A stretch of 64,000 nucleotides of DNA from Novosphingobium pokkalii. GTDB lineage: Bacteria; Pseudomonadota; Alphaproteobacteria; Sphingomonadales; Sphingomonadaceae. The notes beneath the pieces are model-generated. The model was not told where the DNA came from, did no database searches, and saw only the letters and a list, made by a program, of their open reading frames with translations. The translations under genes were made by a program, and so were the position numbers. The DNA lies in contig NZ_BMZP01000004.1 in NCBI RefSeq assembly GCF_014652855.1, positions 247,235 to 311,234 on the forward strand. Reading direction: 5' to 3'. Shown piece after piece: positions 18,927 to 27,723 of this stretch. Every line of letters begins with the position of its first letter. The first letter of the stretch is position 1.

Positions 18927-19649
18927 TCAGCGCCGCGACGTGAAGCGGTATTCCGCCAGCGTTTTCACGATCTGGCCATTGGCATCGACCAGGCCGATGC
19001 CGATCCCTTCCACCCGGCCCTGCGCGCGCGGGGGTTGCTGCGCGGCGCGGGCCATGTAGGTGGCCAGCGCCGGGCTGGCTTCGTTGGCCAGCAACGTGAG
19101 ATGCGGATCGAACTGCATGAACACGTTGGGCGAGCCATAGCGTTCAAATGCGGGAAGCTTGGCCGGATAGTCTTTCATCCACGCCGGCGGCGCCAGGTCG
19201 TGGTCGCGCAGCGGTTCGGCGGCCAGGGTCACCTCATCAGCCAAGCGTTGCAGCGCCGCGCTGCGCGTCACGCGCAGGAACAGCCAGTTGGTGGGGCTGC
19301 GCTCGGCGCCATCGACGGCCAGCGGGATCGGCTGGCGGCCCCGGGCCAGCCGCGCGATGGCGGCCTTGAGGCGGGGCAGCGCGCTGGCAGGGTATTGCGT
19401 GAGATAGAGCGTGGCGTGGACCGCCTGCCCCTTGGCGCGGAACGAGGTCATGCCCAGCGCGCCCAGTTCGGCACTGGCGCGATCCACCGCCGCCACGATC
19501 GGGCGCGAGGGGATGGCGTAGATATCCAGGCTCAGTTTGGCAGGTAGAGCCTCGGCGCTGGCCGCATCGGGCAAGGCCAGAGCGGCCAGCAGCGTGGCAA
19601 GGGCACCAAGGACAAGGCGCGGTTTCATCGTGTCGATCAGGCTGGGCAT
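18927..19649 (-). CDS. Exported 2H phosphoesterase (LigT/2'-5' RNA ligase-like)
   Basis: This 240-residue protein has two H-x-T-x motifs spaced as in the 2H phosphoesterase superfamily: HATL (His78, Thr80) and HLTL (His182, Thr184). The intervening sequence fits a LigT-like fold. Unusually, it begins with a clear signal peptide: MKPRLVLGALATLLAALALP then DAASA, cleaved near residue 32. The catalytic domain should therefore act in the periplasm, whereas LigT, cyclic phosphodiesterases and most relatives are cytoplasmic. The start at 19649 follows GGGTGA; an internal ATG at 19628 would give a shorter signal peptide. The substrate is unknown; cyclic or linear phosphodiesters are possible. Confidence 0.8.
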   Translation of the reverse strand: MPSLIDTMKPRLVLGALATLLAALALPDAASAEALPAKLSLDIYAIPSRPIVAAVDRASAELGALGMTSFRAKGQAVHATLYLTQYPASALPRLKAAIARLARGRQPIPLAVDGAERSPTNWLFLRVTRSAALQRLADEVTLAAEPLRDHDLAPPAWMKDYPAKLPAFERYGSPNVFMQFDPHLTLLANEASPALATYMARAAQQPPRAQGRVEGIGIGLVDANGQIVKTLAEYRFTSRR

Positions 19650-19719
19650 GGCATCACCCGTGCCAGCCGCGCGCCGCACAGGCAATGGCCATGCGACGCG
19701 CGGCGATGCCTATTGTGCG

Positions 19720-21618
19720 TCAGGCGGTGGCGCGGGCGATCAGCCGAGCCAGGCGCTCGGCAAAGGCGCGCGGATCACGCGGCGGCTCGCCATCGACGAT
19801 GCGCGCTTCGTCGAGCAGCAGGTGCGCGGCATCGGTGCGCAGTTCGTCGCTCTCGGGCAGCGCGGCGAGCCGCTCGATCTGCGGGTGAGCGGGATTGACT
19901 TCCAGCACCGGCGCAGACCCGGCGGGAAGCTGCCCGGCATTGGCCAGCAGCTTTTCCAACTGGCGATCGAGGCCGCTTTCGCTGGCCACCAGGCACACCG
20001 CGCTGTCCGTCAGGCGATCGGAGGCGCGCACGTCGGACACCGCGTCACCCAGGGTTTCCTTCACGAAAGCGAGGAAGCCGCCCACCGCATCGCTGGCTTC
20101 GGGCTTGGGCTTGTCTGCGCCTTCGGCCAGGGGAATGAGGCTGAGATCGGCCGCCCCTTGCGTGACCGACTTGAACGGCTTGCCGTCCCAGTCGATCGCC
20201 CCGCGCACCCAGAAGCTGTCGACCTGGTCGGGCAGCAGCAGCACTTCCACGCCGCGCGCGCGGAAGCCTTCGAGTTGCGGCGAACTGGCAATGCGATCGA
20301 GATCGCTGCCCGTGGCGTAATAGATTGCGGTCTGGTTTTCCGGCATCGCCGCGACATAGTCTTGCAGCGAACGCCATTCCCCGCCCGAGGCGGTGGTCTT
20401 GAACCGGGCGAGGCGCAGCAGCGTTTCGCGCCGCTCGAAATCCTCGTAGAGCCCTTCCTTGATCACCGCGCCAAAGGTGTCCCACAGCCGGGCATAGGCG
20501 GCCGGATCATCCTTGGCGGTCTTTTCCAGTTCGCCCAGCACCTTGCCGGTGAGGCCCTTCTGAATCGCGGCGAGGATCGGGCTGTCCTGGATCATCTCGC
20601 GCGACATGTTGAGCGGCAGGTCCGCCGAATCCACCAGCCCGCGCACGAAGCGCAAGTAGCGCGGCAGGATTTCCGCCTCGTCGGTGATGAACACGCGGCG
20701 CACATAGAGCTTCATGCGACCCTTGCGATCGGGATCGAACAGGTCGAACGGGCGCGTTTCCGGCACGAAGGCGAGCACCGAATATTCGTGCCGCCCTTCG
20801 GCGCGGTAATGCAGGGTCAGCGCCGGATCGTCCCACTGCCCGGCCACGCTGCGGTAGAAATCCTTGTATTCCTCGGGCGTGATCGCGCTCTTGGGCCGGG
20901 TCCACAGCGCGGTGCCGTCAGCCACCTGGTTGCCATCGGCGTCCGGCTTGTCCTTCACCGTGATCGGCACCGGCACGTGGCCCGATTGCGCGCGCACCAT
21001 CTGCTCGATGCGCGGGGCTTGGGCATAATCGGCCGCGTCTTCCAGCAGATGCAGCACGATGCGGGTGCCGCGCGCCGGTGCCTGGTCGGCCTCGACCGGG
21101 CCGATGGTATACGTGCCCAGGCCATCGGAAGACCACATCGCCGCCTGGTCCTGCCCGGCCCGGCGCGAGATCACGTCGACCTTTTCGGCGACCATGAACG
21201 CGGAATAGAAGCCCACGCCGAACTGGCCGATCAACTGGGTATCCTCTGCCCCCTTGGCCGCCGCGATGCGATCCATGAAGGCCTTGGTGCCCGAACGCGC
21301 GATCGTGCCCAGCGTCTCGGCCATGTCGGCCGCGGTCATGCCGATGCCGTTGTCCTCGATGGTCAGGCGGCGCAGGTCTGCTTCCACCGTGATGGTGATG
21401 CGCGGGGCTGGATCGTCGCCCAGCAGATCGGGCTGGGCGATCGCTTCATAGCGCAGCTTTTCGCAGGCGTCGGCCGCGTTCGAGATGAGCTCGCGCAGGA
21501 AGACATCCTTGTCCGAATAGACCGAATGCACCATCAGGTGCAGCAGCTTGGCCACGTCCGCCTCGAAGGCGTGGGTCTGCGGGCCAGCGGCGGTATCGTC
21601 CAGAACGTCGGCGGTCAT
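19720..21618 (-). CDS. htpG: Molecular chaperone HtpG (Hsp90)
   Basis: This 632-residue Hsp90 has the GHKL ATPase domain: FLRELISNAADACEKLRYEA, EDNGIGMT, LGTIARSGTKAF and IGQFGVGFYSAFMVA. It has the middle domain with RVFITDEAEILPRYLRF, RGLVDSADLPLNMSRE and the catalytic Arg region, and a C-terminal dimerisation domain. It folds and remodels client proteins together with DnaK. Length matches the family (624-640 aa). The start at 21618 gives the usual HAFEADVAKLLHLMVHSVYS N-terminus. It lies alone between the phosphoesterase and a catabolic operon; no heat-shock promoter could be picked out by eye. Confidence 0.97.
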   Translation of the reverse strand: MTADVLDDTAAGPQTHAFEADVAKLLHLMVHSVYSDKDVFLRELISNAADACEKLRYEAIAQPDLLGDDPAPRITITVEADLRRLTIEDNGIGMTAADMAETLGTIARSGTKAFMDRIAAAKGAEDTQLIGQFGVGFYSAFMVAEKVDVISRRAGQDQAAMWSSDGLGTYTIGPVEADQAPARGTRIVLHLLEDAADYAQAPRIEQMVRAQSGHVPVPITVKDKPDADGNQVADGTALWTRPKSAITPEEYKDFYRSVAGQWDDPALTLHYRAEGRHEYSVLAFVPETRPFDLFDPDRKGRMKLYVRRVFITDEAEILPRYLRFVRGLVDSADLPLNMSREMIQDSPILAAIQKGLTGKVLGELEKTAKDDPAAYARLWDTFGAVIKEGLYEDFERRETLLRLARFKTTASGGEWRSLQDYVAAMPENQTAIYYATGSDLDRIASSPQLEGFRARGVEVLLLPDQVDSFWVRGAIDWDGKPFKSVTQGAADLSLIPLAEGADKPKPEASDAVGGFLAFVKETLGDAVSDVRASDRLTDSAVCLVASESGLDRQLEKLLANAGQLPAGSAPVLEVNPAHPQIERLAALPESDELRTDAAHLLLDEARIVDGEPPRDPRAFAERLARLIARATA

Positions 21619-21698
21619 GGGCGGGCGAAACTCCCTGTTGTGAAAAATGGTCCGGTACGGGCCAAGATGTGCGCCGCCCCGGGGGAGTTCAAGGCCGG

Positions 21699-22199
21699 TC
21701 AGATCGCGTTGATGTCCACCACCGTGGGGATCGTGTCGTTGAGCAGGGTGATCACCTTGCGCGCGATCTTCCAGCCGCCCTCGTGCCACACCAGGCGGTG
21801 GGCATAGCGGCCGAAGAAGCAGTCGGCGCGGTTCATCCGCACGTCGAAGCGGTGGCAGACGAACGCGGAAGAGACCTCTCCGCTCCCTTCGCCCTGCGTG
21901 GTGACCAGCACATTGCTGACCATGTGCACCACGCGCGGCAGCGGGGCGGAAGCCACCGACAGGCCGGAGGTGAGGCGCATCACGCGGTCCTCCAGATTGC
22001 GCCGCCCCTTGTAGTAGATCAGCGACAGCTCGCGGTCGGGGTCTTGCGTCGGCGTGGTCTCGTCGCGCCACGCCGGCATCCAGAATTCCACGTCGGGCGT
22101 GAACAAGTCGAGCCATTCGCCAAAGCGCTGCGTGTCGATCAGCAGGGCCTCGCGATAGAGCAAGTCCTGCGCCGCTGCGATGGTCAGCGCCACGCTCAT
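21699..22199 (-). CDS. Aromatic-ring-hydroxylating dioxygenase beta subunit
   Basis: This 166-residue protein of the NTF2-like ring-hydroxylase beta family has AQDLLYREALLIDTQRFGEW, LDLFTPDVEFWMPAWRDET, ELSLIYYKGRRNLEDRV and the C-terminal KIARKVITLLNDTIPTVVDI. The subunit packs against the Rieske alpha subunit and shapes the hexamer. It starts on an ATGA overlap with the alpha gene, so both are made in equal amounts. It resembles benzoate, anthranilate and toluate oxygenase small subunits, in line with a carboxylated aromatic substrate. Confidence 0.92.
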   Translation of the reverse strand: MSVALTIAAAQDLLYREALLIDTQRFGEWLDLFTPDVEFWMPAWRDETTPTQDPDRELSLIYYKGRRNLEDRVMRLTSGLSVASAPLPRVVHMVSNVLVTTQGEGSGEVSSAFVCHRFDVRMNRADCFFGRYAHRLVWHEGGWKIARKVITLLNDTIPTVVDINAI

Positions 22200-23533
22200 G
22201 CCGCCGCACCTTGCGCCATGCGCCGGGCCCAGGCGCGGTAATAGCTGTGGAACAGGGTCTCGTCGCAAAGCTGGGAATCGGCCAGCACGCTGCGCTGTGG
22301 CGCCATGCCCAGCACATCGGCAAAGCGATTGCCGCCCGCCACGCTCGCCGTCATCCCCCGCGCATAACCCTGGAGCCAGGGCTCGATCATGCCGCCATAG
22401 CCGATCTGGCAGTTTTCATACGATACGGTGTCGTCGGGCGTGGCCATGCCGGTGGGATTGAAGAAATCCTCGTACTGGCGGATGCGCTGGCGGCGGGCCT
22501 CGCCGCTTTCGCCCTTGGGCGCGATGCACCAGGTGCGCATTTCGGTGAGCCCCGGCGCGAGCGGGCGGATCACCCGCAACTGGCTAGAAGCGTTTTCGGC
22601 AACCTGGAGATTGGGAAAGATCGTCAGGTTGCGCATGTTGAACATCCAGTCCCGCCGCGCCGCGCCATGGCGCTGCGCCAACGCGGCAGCGCTTTCATAG
22701 AGCGGGATCGCCGGCGTGACGCCGAAGATGCCCCAATTGAGCACGTGGCCATTGGCAAAGCTATAGCTGCCGCCGGCCACGCCCTGGGCTTCTTCCTTCC
22801 AATAGTCACTGCTTTCCCAGACCGAGGCGACGACATCGGCGCTCAGTTCCTGCTGGCGCCGTTCCAGCACGCGGATGTAGGAGGGATGGGCCGAGGTGAA
22901 GTGATAGGCATCGGAACAGTTTTCCAGTTGCAGCTTCCAGTTGGCGGCATAGGTGAACGTCACTTGCCCCGGCACCAGTTCCAGCCCCTCCGCGCTCTGG
23001 TCTGCCACCAGATCGAGCAGATGCGCCGCCTCGCCCAGGTAGTCCTCCAGCGGGGGCACATCGGCGGCAACGCTGCCGAACAGGAACCCGCGATGGGCGG
23101 CAAAGCGCGGCAGCGGGGCCAAGCCGTGATCGGCCTGGTCGAACGCCTCGGCATAGCAGCCGGCGCCTTTCCACTTGATCGCCTTGTTGCGGCCGGCGCT
23201 GTCGAAGCTCCAACTGTGATAGGGGCACACGTGCAACCGGGCATGGCCCTGGCGCGTCTGCGCCAGCCGCGCGCCCTTGTGCGGGCAGGAATTGACGAAA
23301 GCGCGCAGCACCCCTTCTCCGCAGCGCTGAACCAGCACTGGCACCCGCCCGGCAAAGGTGGTGAAGAAGTCGTGCGGTTGCGCCGCCTGGGATTCAAGGC
23401 CCAGGAACACCCAGCCGCCTTCGAACAGGCGGGCTATTTCCGCCTCGAACACGGCCGCATCGGTGAAGATCGCGCGGTTGACGCGAAACACGCCGTCTTC
23501 GGGCCGATCATCGACAAAGCGCGTGACATCCAT
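22196..23533 (-). CDS. Rieske non-heme iron oxygenase alpha subunit (benzoate/anthranilate dioxygenase-like)
   Basis: This protein of 445 residues has Rieske ligands in CPHKGA (Cys83, His85) and CPYHSW (Cys103, His106). The mononuclear iron site is ENCSDAYHFTSAHPSYI (Asp208, His211, His216). The C-terminal catalytic domain fits the benzoate/anthranilate/toluate dioxygenase group. It would cis-dihydroxylate or monohydroxylate an aromatic acid using O2 and electrons from a reductase. No ferredoxin or reductase gene is nearby. The start is the ATG at 23533 or the GTG at 23536, both served by AAGGAG. It forms one operon with the decarboxylase upstream and the beta subunit downstream. Confidence 0.93.
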   Translation of the reverse strand: MDVTRFVDDRPEDGVFRVNRAIFTDAAVFEAEIARLFEGGWVFLGLESQAAQPHDFFTTFAGRVPVLVQRCGEGVLRAFVNSCPHKGARLAQTRQGHARLHVCPYHSWSFDSAGRNKAIKWKGAGCYAEAFDQADHGLAPLPRFAAHRGFLFGSVAADVPPLEDYLGEAAHLLDLVADQSAEGLELVPGQVTFTYAANWKLQLENCSDAYHFTSAHPSYIRVLERRQQELSADVVASVWESSDYWKEEAQGVAGGSYSFANGHVLNWGIFGVTPAIPLYESAAALAQRHGAARRDWMFNMRNLTIFPNLQVAENASSQLRVIRPLAPGLTEMRTWCIAPKGESGEARRQRIRQYEDFFNPTGMATPDDTVSYENCQIGYGGMIEPWLQGYARGMTASVAGGNRFADVLGMAPQRSVLADSQLCDETLFHSYYRAWARRMAQGAAA

Positions 23534-23551
23534 CACCAGTGCTCCTTGGCG

Positions 23552-25108
23552 TCAGGCCACTTCGGCCTCGACCAGAGTGGGGCCGGCAGCGGCCAGCGAC
23601 CAGGCCAGTGCCGCATCGAGCGTGGGCAGATCCTGCGCGGCGCGCGCCGCCACGCCGTGCCCTTGCGCCAGCGCGCAGAAATCGAGCTCGGGGAACTGCG
23701 TGCCGACCAGGGTCTGCATGCCGAACAGGCGGCCAAAGCTGTGCAGCGCTTCATAGCGCCGGTTCTTGAGGATCACGAAGCTGACCGCAACGCCCAGTTG
23801 TGCGGCAGCGTGCAGGCCCTGGATGGCATACATCGCCGAACCATCGCCCAGCACGGCGATCACCTTGTCGCCCGGCCGGGCCAGCGCCATGCCGACGGCG
23901 GCCGGCAGGCCATGGCCCAGGCCACCGCTGGCCGTGGTGTAGAACGTGTCGCGCGCCACGATCGGCAAGTGATCGTGCATCGGGCCACGGGCCGAAGGCG
24001 CTTCTTCCACGATCACGCTTTCGGGCGGGCGCAGCGCGGCCAGGCGTTGCAGCACCAGCCGATCGGTCAGCGCGCCCTGTTCCGGCACGGCAACCCTGGT
24101 GCGCGGCGGCGGCGCGGGGCGCGCGGGCGGACGCGACCGGTCAAGCAACTGCCCCAGCGCCAGGCGCGTATCGGCGACGATGGCCGTGCCCACCGGCGCC
24201 CAGGCGGCATGGACGGGATTGTCGCCGATCAGCCAGACGCGCGTGTCGGGCGTGATGTGCGGCCCCTGCCCATCGACATGGTAGAGGTTCATCGGCCCGC
24301 CCAGCGCGAGTACGACATCGTGCGCGGCCAGGCTGGCGACAATCGCTTCGCGTCCGGCGGTCAGGAAGCCCGCAAACAGCGGATGATTCTCGGGAAAACT
24401 GCACCGCGCCGCCATCGGCGCCACCCACACCGGGGCCTGGTGCCGTTCCGCCAGGGCGATCACCGCATCCCACGCGCCATCGCGCGCCACCCCTGCGCCC
24501 ACCACCAGCGCCGGCCGTGCGGCGCGGTCCAGCTCTGCCGCGCAGGCGGCCAGGGCATCGGCATCGCCCGCCCGCGCGGCAAAGACCTGCCGCGCCGCGA
24601 ACGGCTCGCCGGGCTGGTCCCAATCATCGATCGGGATGGACACGAACGTCGGCCCGCACGGCGGCTCCATCGCCACGTGATAGGCGCGGGCAATCGCGGC
24701 CGGCACATCCTGCGCGCGCGCCGGCTCGCAGGCCCACTTGACGAAGGGCTGCGGAAACTCGGTTGCCCGCTCGGCAAACAGGAACGGCTCGAACGGCAGG
24801 ATGGCGCGCGCCTGCTGCCCGGCGGTGACCACCAGGGGCGTCTGGTTCTTGCGGGCGGTGAACAGGTTGCCCAGCGCGTGGCCGACCCCGGCCGAACTGT
24901 GCAGGTTGACCAGCGCGGCATGGCCCGTGCCCTGGGCAAAGCCATCGGCCATGCCCAGCACGACGCTTTCCTGAAGGCCCATCACATAGCGAAAATCTGC
25001 GGGAAAATCCCGGAACATCGGCAGCTCGGTAGAGCCGGGATTGCCGAACACGGTGGTCATGCCCAACTCGCGCAGCAGCGCCACGGTTATCTCGCGTACG
25101 GTCGGCAT
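23552..25108 (-). CDS. Benzoylformate decarboxylase-like ThDP enzyme
   Basis: This 518-residue enzyme is homologous to MdlC. It has NPGSTELPMF (active-site Ser), LHSSAGVGHALGN (active-site His), YHVDGQGP at the place of the second catalytic His, and the ThDP motif LGDGSAMYAIQ with ILKNRRYEAL. Benzoylformate decarboxylase turns phenylglyoxylate into benzaldehyde in the mandelate pathway. MdlC has 528 residues. The start at 25108 follows GGGAGA. It is the first gene of an operon with the ring-hydroxylating oxygenase, with a LysR gene divergent from it. No mandelate dehydrogenase or benzaldehyde dehydrogenase is adjacent, so a different 2-oxoacid is possible. Confidence 0.88.
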   Translation of the reverse strand: MPTVREITVALLRELGMTTVFGNPGSTELPMFRDFPADFRYVMGLQESVVLGMADGFAQGTGHAALVNLHSSAGVGHALGNLFTARKNQTPLVVTAGQQARAILPFEPFLFAERATEFPQPFVKWACEPARAQDVPAAIARAYHVAMEPPCGPTFVSIPIDDWDQPGEPFAARQVFAARAGDADALAACAAELDRAARPALVVGAGVARDGAWDAVIALAERHQAPVWVAPMAARCSFPENHPLFAGFLTAGREAIVASLAAHDVVLALGGPMNLYHVDGQGPHITPDTRVWLIGDNPVHAAWAPVGTAIVADTRLALGQLLDRSRPPARPAPPPRTRVAVPEQGALTDRLVLQRLAALRPPESVIVEEAPSARGPMHDHLPIVARDTFYTTASGGLGHGLPAAVGMALARPGDKVIAVLGDGSAMYAIQGLHAAAQLGVAVSFVILKNRRYEALHSFGRLFGMQTLVGTQFPELDFCALAQGHGVAARAAQDLPTLDAALAWSLAAAGPTLVEAEVA

Positions 25109-25231
25109 GGCTCTCCCACCCGGGCTCGGCGCGCGGCTCGTGTCCGGCGCCTGTTCTTGCTGGCGCATACTGTGCCGTCATCAGGCGATAGGCACAATTG
25201 CAATTCCGGGAAAAAGCCATACGCATGGCGC

Positions 25232-26131
25232 ATGGATTTTGACGAACGCCACTTGCGCGCCTTCCTCGCCGTGGCCGAGACCGGCAGCCTGGGCCGGGCG
25301 GCGGCCGTGGTGAACCTGACGCAGCCCTCGCTCAGCCGGATGATCCAGGCAATGGAACAGCGCCTGGGGCACAAGCTGTTCGAACGGCAGAGCAAGGGCA
25401 TGGCGTTGACCGCAGCGGGCGAAATCCTGCTGCCCCATGCCCGGCTCCTCGCCTTCGAGATGCGCGCCGCGCGCGACCAGCTTGACGCGCTGCGGGGGCT
25501 GCGCCGGGGCGTGGTGCGGGTGGGCGCGGTGGCCGCCGCGATGCGCACGCTGGTGGCGCAGGCGCTGGGGACGCTGCTGGCGCGGCACCCGCAACTGACC
25601 GCGCAGACCCTGGAAGAGGTGGACGACGGCCTGCTCGGCACGCTGCTGGAACGGCGGGTGGACGTGGTCGTGACCGCGTCGGCGCTCGATCATCACGAGG
25701 TCGAATGCCTGGGCACCTGCGCCTATGCTGATCGTTTCGGAGTGTTCGCCGCCGCCGACCATCCGCTGTCGCGCTGCGCCGAGCCCGTCGCTCTGCCCGA
25801 TCTGGTGGATCAGGGCTGGGTCATGCCCGGTCCAGGTGCCACGCCGCGTGTCCAGTTCGAAGCGCGGTTCCGCGCCGCCGGCCTGCCGGTGCCGGCGGTG
25901 GTGGTCGAATCCTCCTCGGTCGAAACGATGGTCGCGGTGGCCGCGCACAGCCGCCTGCTGTGCTGGCTGCCCGAACCGCTGGTGATGCCGCACTTGGCCA
26001 TGGGCACGCTGGGTGAAGTGCCCGCACCGGCTCTTTCCCACGCCCGCGCGATGCGGCTCTATCGCCACCGGGCCGGGTTGCTGCCCGAAGCGGCGCGCCA
26101 GTTCGTGCGCTGCCTGCCGCTGGAGGCTTGA
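25232..26131 (+). CDS. LysR-family regulator of the decarboxylase/oxygenase operon
   Basis: This 299-residue LysR-type regulator has the N-terminal winged helix HLRAFLAVAETGSLGRAAAV with TQPSLSRMIQAMEQRLG and LFERQSKGMALTAAGE. A co-inducer domain follows, with VRVGAVAAAM, RRVDVVVTA and VMPHLAMGTLGEVP. It is divergent from the benzoylformate-decarboxylase-like operon with a 123-bp gap, the classical arrangement for activation by a pathway intermediate. The start at 25232 gives the normal N-terminus; a nearby ATG at 25225 is out of frame and dies after five codons. Confidence 0.92.
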   Translation: MDFDERHLRAFLAVAETGSLGRAAAVVNLTQPSLSRMIQAMEQRLGHKLFERQSKGMALTAAGEILLPHARLLAFEMRAARDQLDALRGLRRGVVRVGAVAAAMRTLVAQALGTLLARHPQLTAQTLEEVDDGLLGTLLERRVDVVVTASALDHHEVECLGTCAYADRFGVFAAADHPLSRCAEPVALPDLVDQGWVMPGPGATPRVQFEARFRAAGLPVPAVVVESSSVETMVAVAAHSRLLCWLPEPLVMPHLAMGTLGEVPAPALSHARAMRLYRHRAGLLPEAARQFVRCLPLEA

Positions 26132-26214
26132 CCGCCCACCGCCCGGCCCGAACACTCGCGCGTATACGTGTGGGGGATCGCCCCGGCACGGCGCAGCAAC
26201 GGGAGAGGACGGAC

Positions 26215-27144
26215 ATGGCGGAGGCACCGCGCAAGATCGTGATCGTGGGCGCCGGGGCGATGGGTTGCCTGCTCGCGGCACGGCTGGCCCTGGGCGGCGC
26301 GCAAGTCACCGTGGTCGATGTGGACGCGGCACGGCTCGCCACGATCGCGCGCGAGGGCATCACGCTCTGCGATGATACCGGCACACACCATGCCCGCGTC
26401 GCGGCAGCGCGCGCGGCCGACGTGTCCGGGCCGGCGGACGTGGTGATCCTGATGACCAAGGGCATGCACAGCGCGGCCGCGATCCAGTCGGTGGCGCACC
26501 TCGCCAATGGCCAATGCCTTGCCCTCACTCTGCAAAACGGGCTGGGCAATGTGGAGGCGATCGCCACGGTGTTTGCTCCCGATCGCATCCTGTGGGGCGT
26601 GACCGATTTCCCCGCCGATCTGGACGGCCCGGCGCAGGTTTCCTCGCACGGCGCCGGCCACATCTGGTTGGGTGGCGCCGATCCGGTTGCCGATGTCCAT
26701 GCCCTGGGCGTGGCGATCCTGCTCGACCGGAACGGCCTCAACGCCGTGGTCGATCCGCAGGTGCGCGTGGCGGTGTGGGAAAAGGTGGCGTTCAACGCGG
26801 CGCTCAATGCCCTCGCCACGATCACCGGGAAGCCGGTGGGCGGCCTCGACTGCACCGAGGGCCGGAGGATCGCCCTGGCCGTGGTCGAGGAAACCATGGC
26901 CACGGCGCAGGCCCATGGCGTGCCGATCGATCGCCCGCGCCTGCTCGCCAAGATCGAGCATGCCCTGGCCCACCATCGCGGCCACAAGCCTTCGATGCTG
27001 CAAGACCGCCTGGCCGGCCGCGCGACGGAAATCGAATCGATCAACGGCGCGATCGTCGCCTTGGCCGATCAAGCCGGCGTGCCCGTGCCGGTGACCCGCA
27101 CGCTGGCCGATCTGGTGCGGATGGGCGAACCGCGCCGCGAGTGA
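26215..27144 (+). CDS. Ketopantoate reductase-family (PanE/ApbA) dehydrogenase
   Basis: This 309-residue protein has an N-terminal NADP Rossmann motif VIVGAGAMGCLLAARLALGG, the family's catalytic region with TKGMHS and QNGLGNVEAI, and the C-terminal helical domain WEKVAFNAALNALATITGKP with LAGRATEIESINGAIV. PanE reduces 2-dehydropantoate to pantoate for coenzyme A. Paralogues in catabolic clusters act on other 2-oxoacids, and its place between a decarboxylase regulator and a molybdenum hydroxylase makes that likely here. The start at 26215 follows GGGAGAGGA. Confidence 0.85.
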   Translation: MAEAPRKIVIVGAGAMGCLLAARLALGGAQVTVVDVDAARLATIAREGITLCDDTGTHHARVAAARAADVSGPADVVILMTKGMHSAAAIQSVAHLANGQCLALTLQNGLGNVEAIATVFAPDRILWGVTDFPADLDGPAQVSSHGAGHIWLGGADPVADVHALGVAILLDRNGLNAVVDPQVRVAVWEKVAFNAALNALATITGKPVGGLDCTEGRRIALAVVEETMATAQAHGVPIDRPRLLAKIEHALAHHRGHKPSMLQDRLAGRATEIESINGAIVALADQAGVPVPVTRTLADLVRMGEPRRE

Positions 27145-27249
27145 TGAACAGGATTTGTTACGCTGATGCCCGATATTCATCGTGCCAGCGGATTTGGATT
27201 GCGATATGCAACGCAAGTGCACACGCCTTTCCGGAAGCAGGTTTCCCCC

Positions 27250-27723
27250 ATGATCGAATTGACCATCAATGGCCAGAAGCGTCGCGTCGACGCCGAAGGC
27301 GATACCCCGCTGCTGTGGGTTCTGCGCGATGACCTGGGCATGACCGGCACCAAGTATGGTTGCGGCATCGCGCAGTGTGGCGCCTGTTCGGTGATGATCG
27401 ACGGCACTGTCACGCGCAGTTGCGTCACGCCGGTGGAATCGGTGGCCAGCGCCCAGATCACCACGATCGAGGCCGTGGAGGCCGATCCTGTGGGCGCGCG
27501 GGTGGTCGAAGCCTGGGTCAAGCACCAGGTGCCGCAGTGCGGCTATTGCCAGTCGGGCCAGGTCATGGCGGCCACCTCGCTGCTCAAGCAGAACGCCCGC
27601 CCGAGCGATGCCGACGTGGAAGCGGCAATGACCAACCTGTGCCGCTGCGGCACCTACAACGCGATCAAGGCGGCGGTGCGCGACGTGGCCGGCCTCGCCC
27701 CGGCGCAGGAGCACGGCGCATGA
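27250..27723 (+). CDS. iorA: Molybdenum hydroxylase small subunit, [2Fe-2S] (IorA-like)
   Basis: This 157-residue protein has a plant-type ferredoxin domain, YGCGIAQCGACSVMIDG with four Cys, and an alpha-helical second cluster domain, QCGYCQSGQVM with LCRCGTYNAI. This is the xanthine-oxidase small-subunit layout and matches isoquinoline 1-oxidoreductase alpha (about 152 aa). It passes electrons from the molybdenum site of the large subunit to an acceptor. Its stop overlaps the large-subunit start (ATGA). IorAB-type enzymes oxidise N-heterocycles or aldehydes; the second would fit the neighbouring decarboxylase, which should release an aldehyde. Confidence 0.9.
   Translation: MIELTINGQKRRVDAEGDTPLLWVLRDDLGMTGTKYGCGIAQCGACSVMIDGTVTRSCVTPVESVASAQITTIEAVEADPVGARVVEAWVKHQVPQCGYCQSGQVMAATSLLKQNARPSDADVEAAMTNLCRCGTYNAIKAAVRDVAGLAPAQEHGA

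Noticed and set aside
22211..25231. A very long plus-strand open frame running into the LysR gene
   Set aside because: The part before 25232 is antisense to the oxygenase and decarboxylase genes and is not protein-like; only the LysR part is real.
26157..26170. CGCGTATACGTG upstream of the PanE-like gene as a fifth copy of the hydroxyproline operator
   Set aside because: It has the GTATAC centre but lacks the AT-rich flanks shared by the other four sites.
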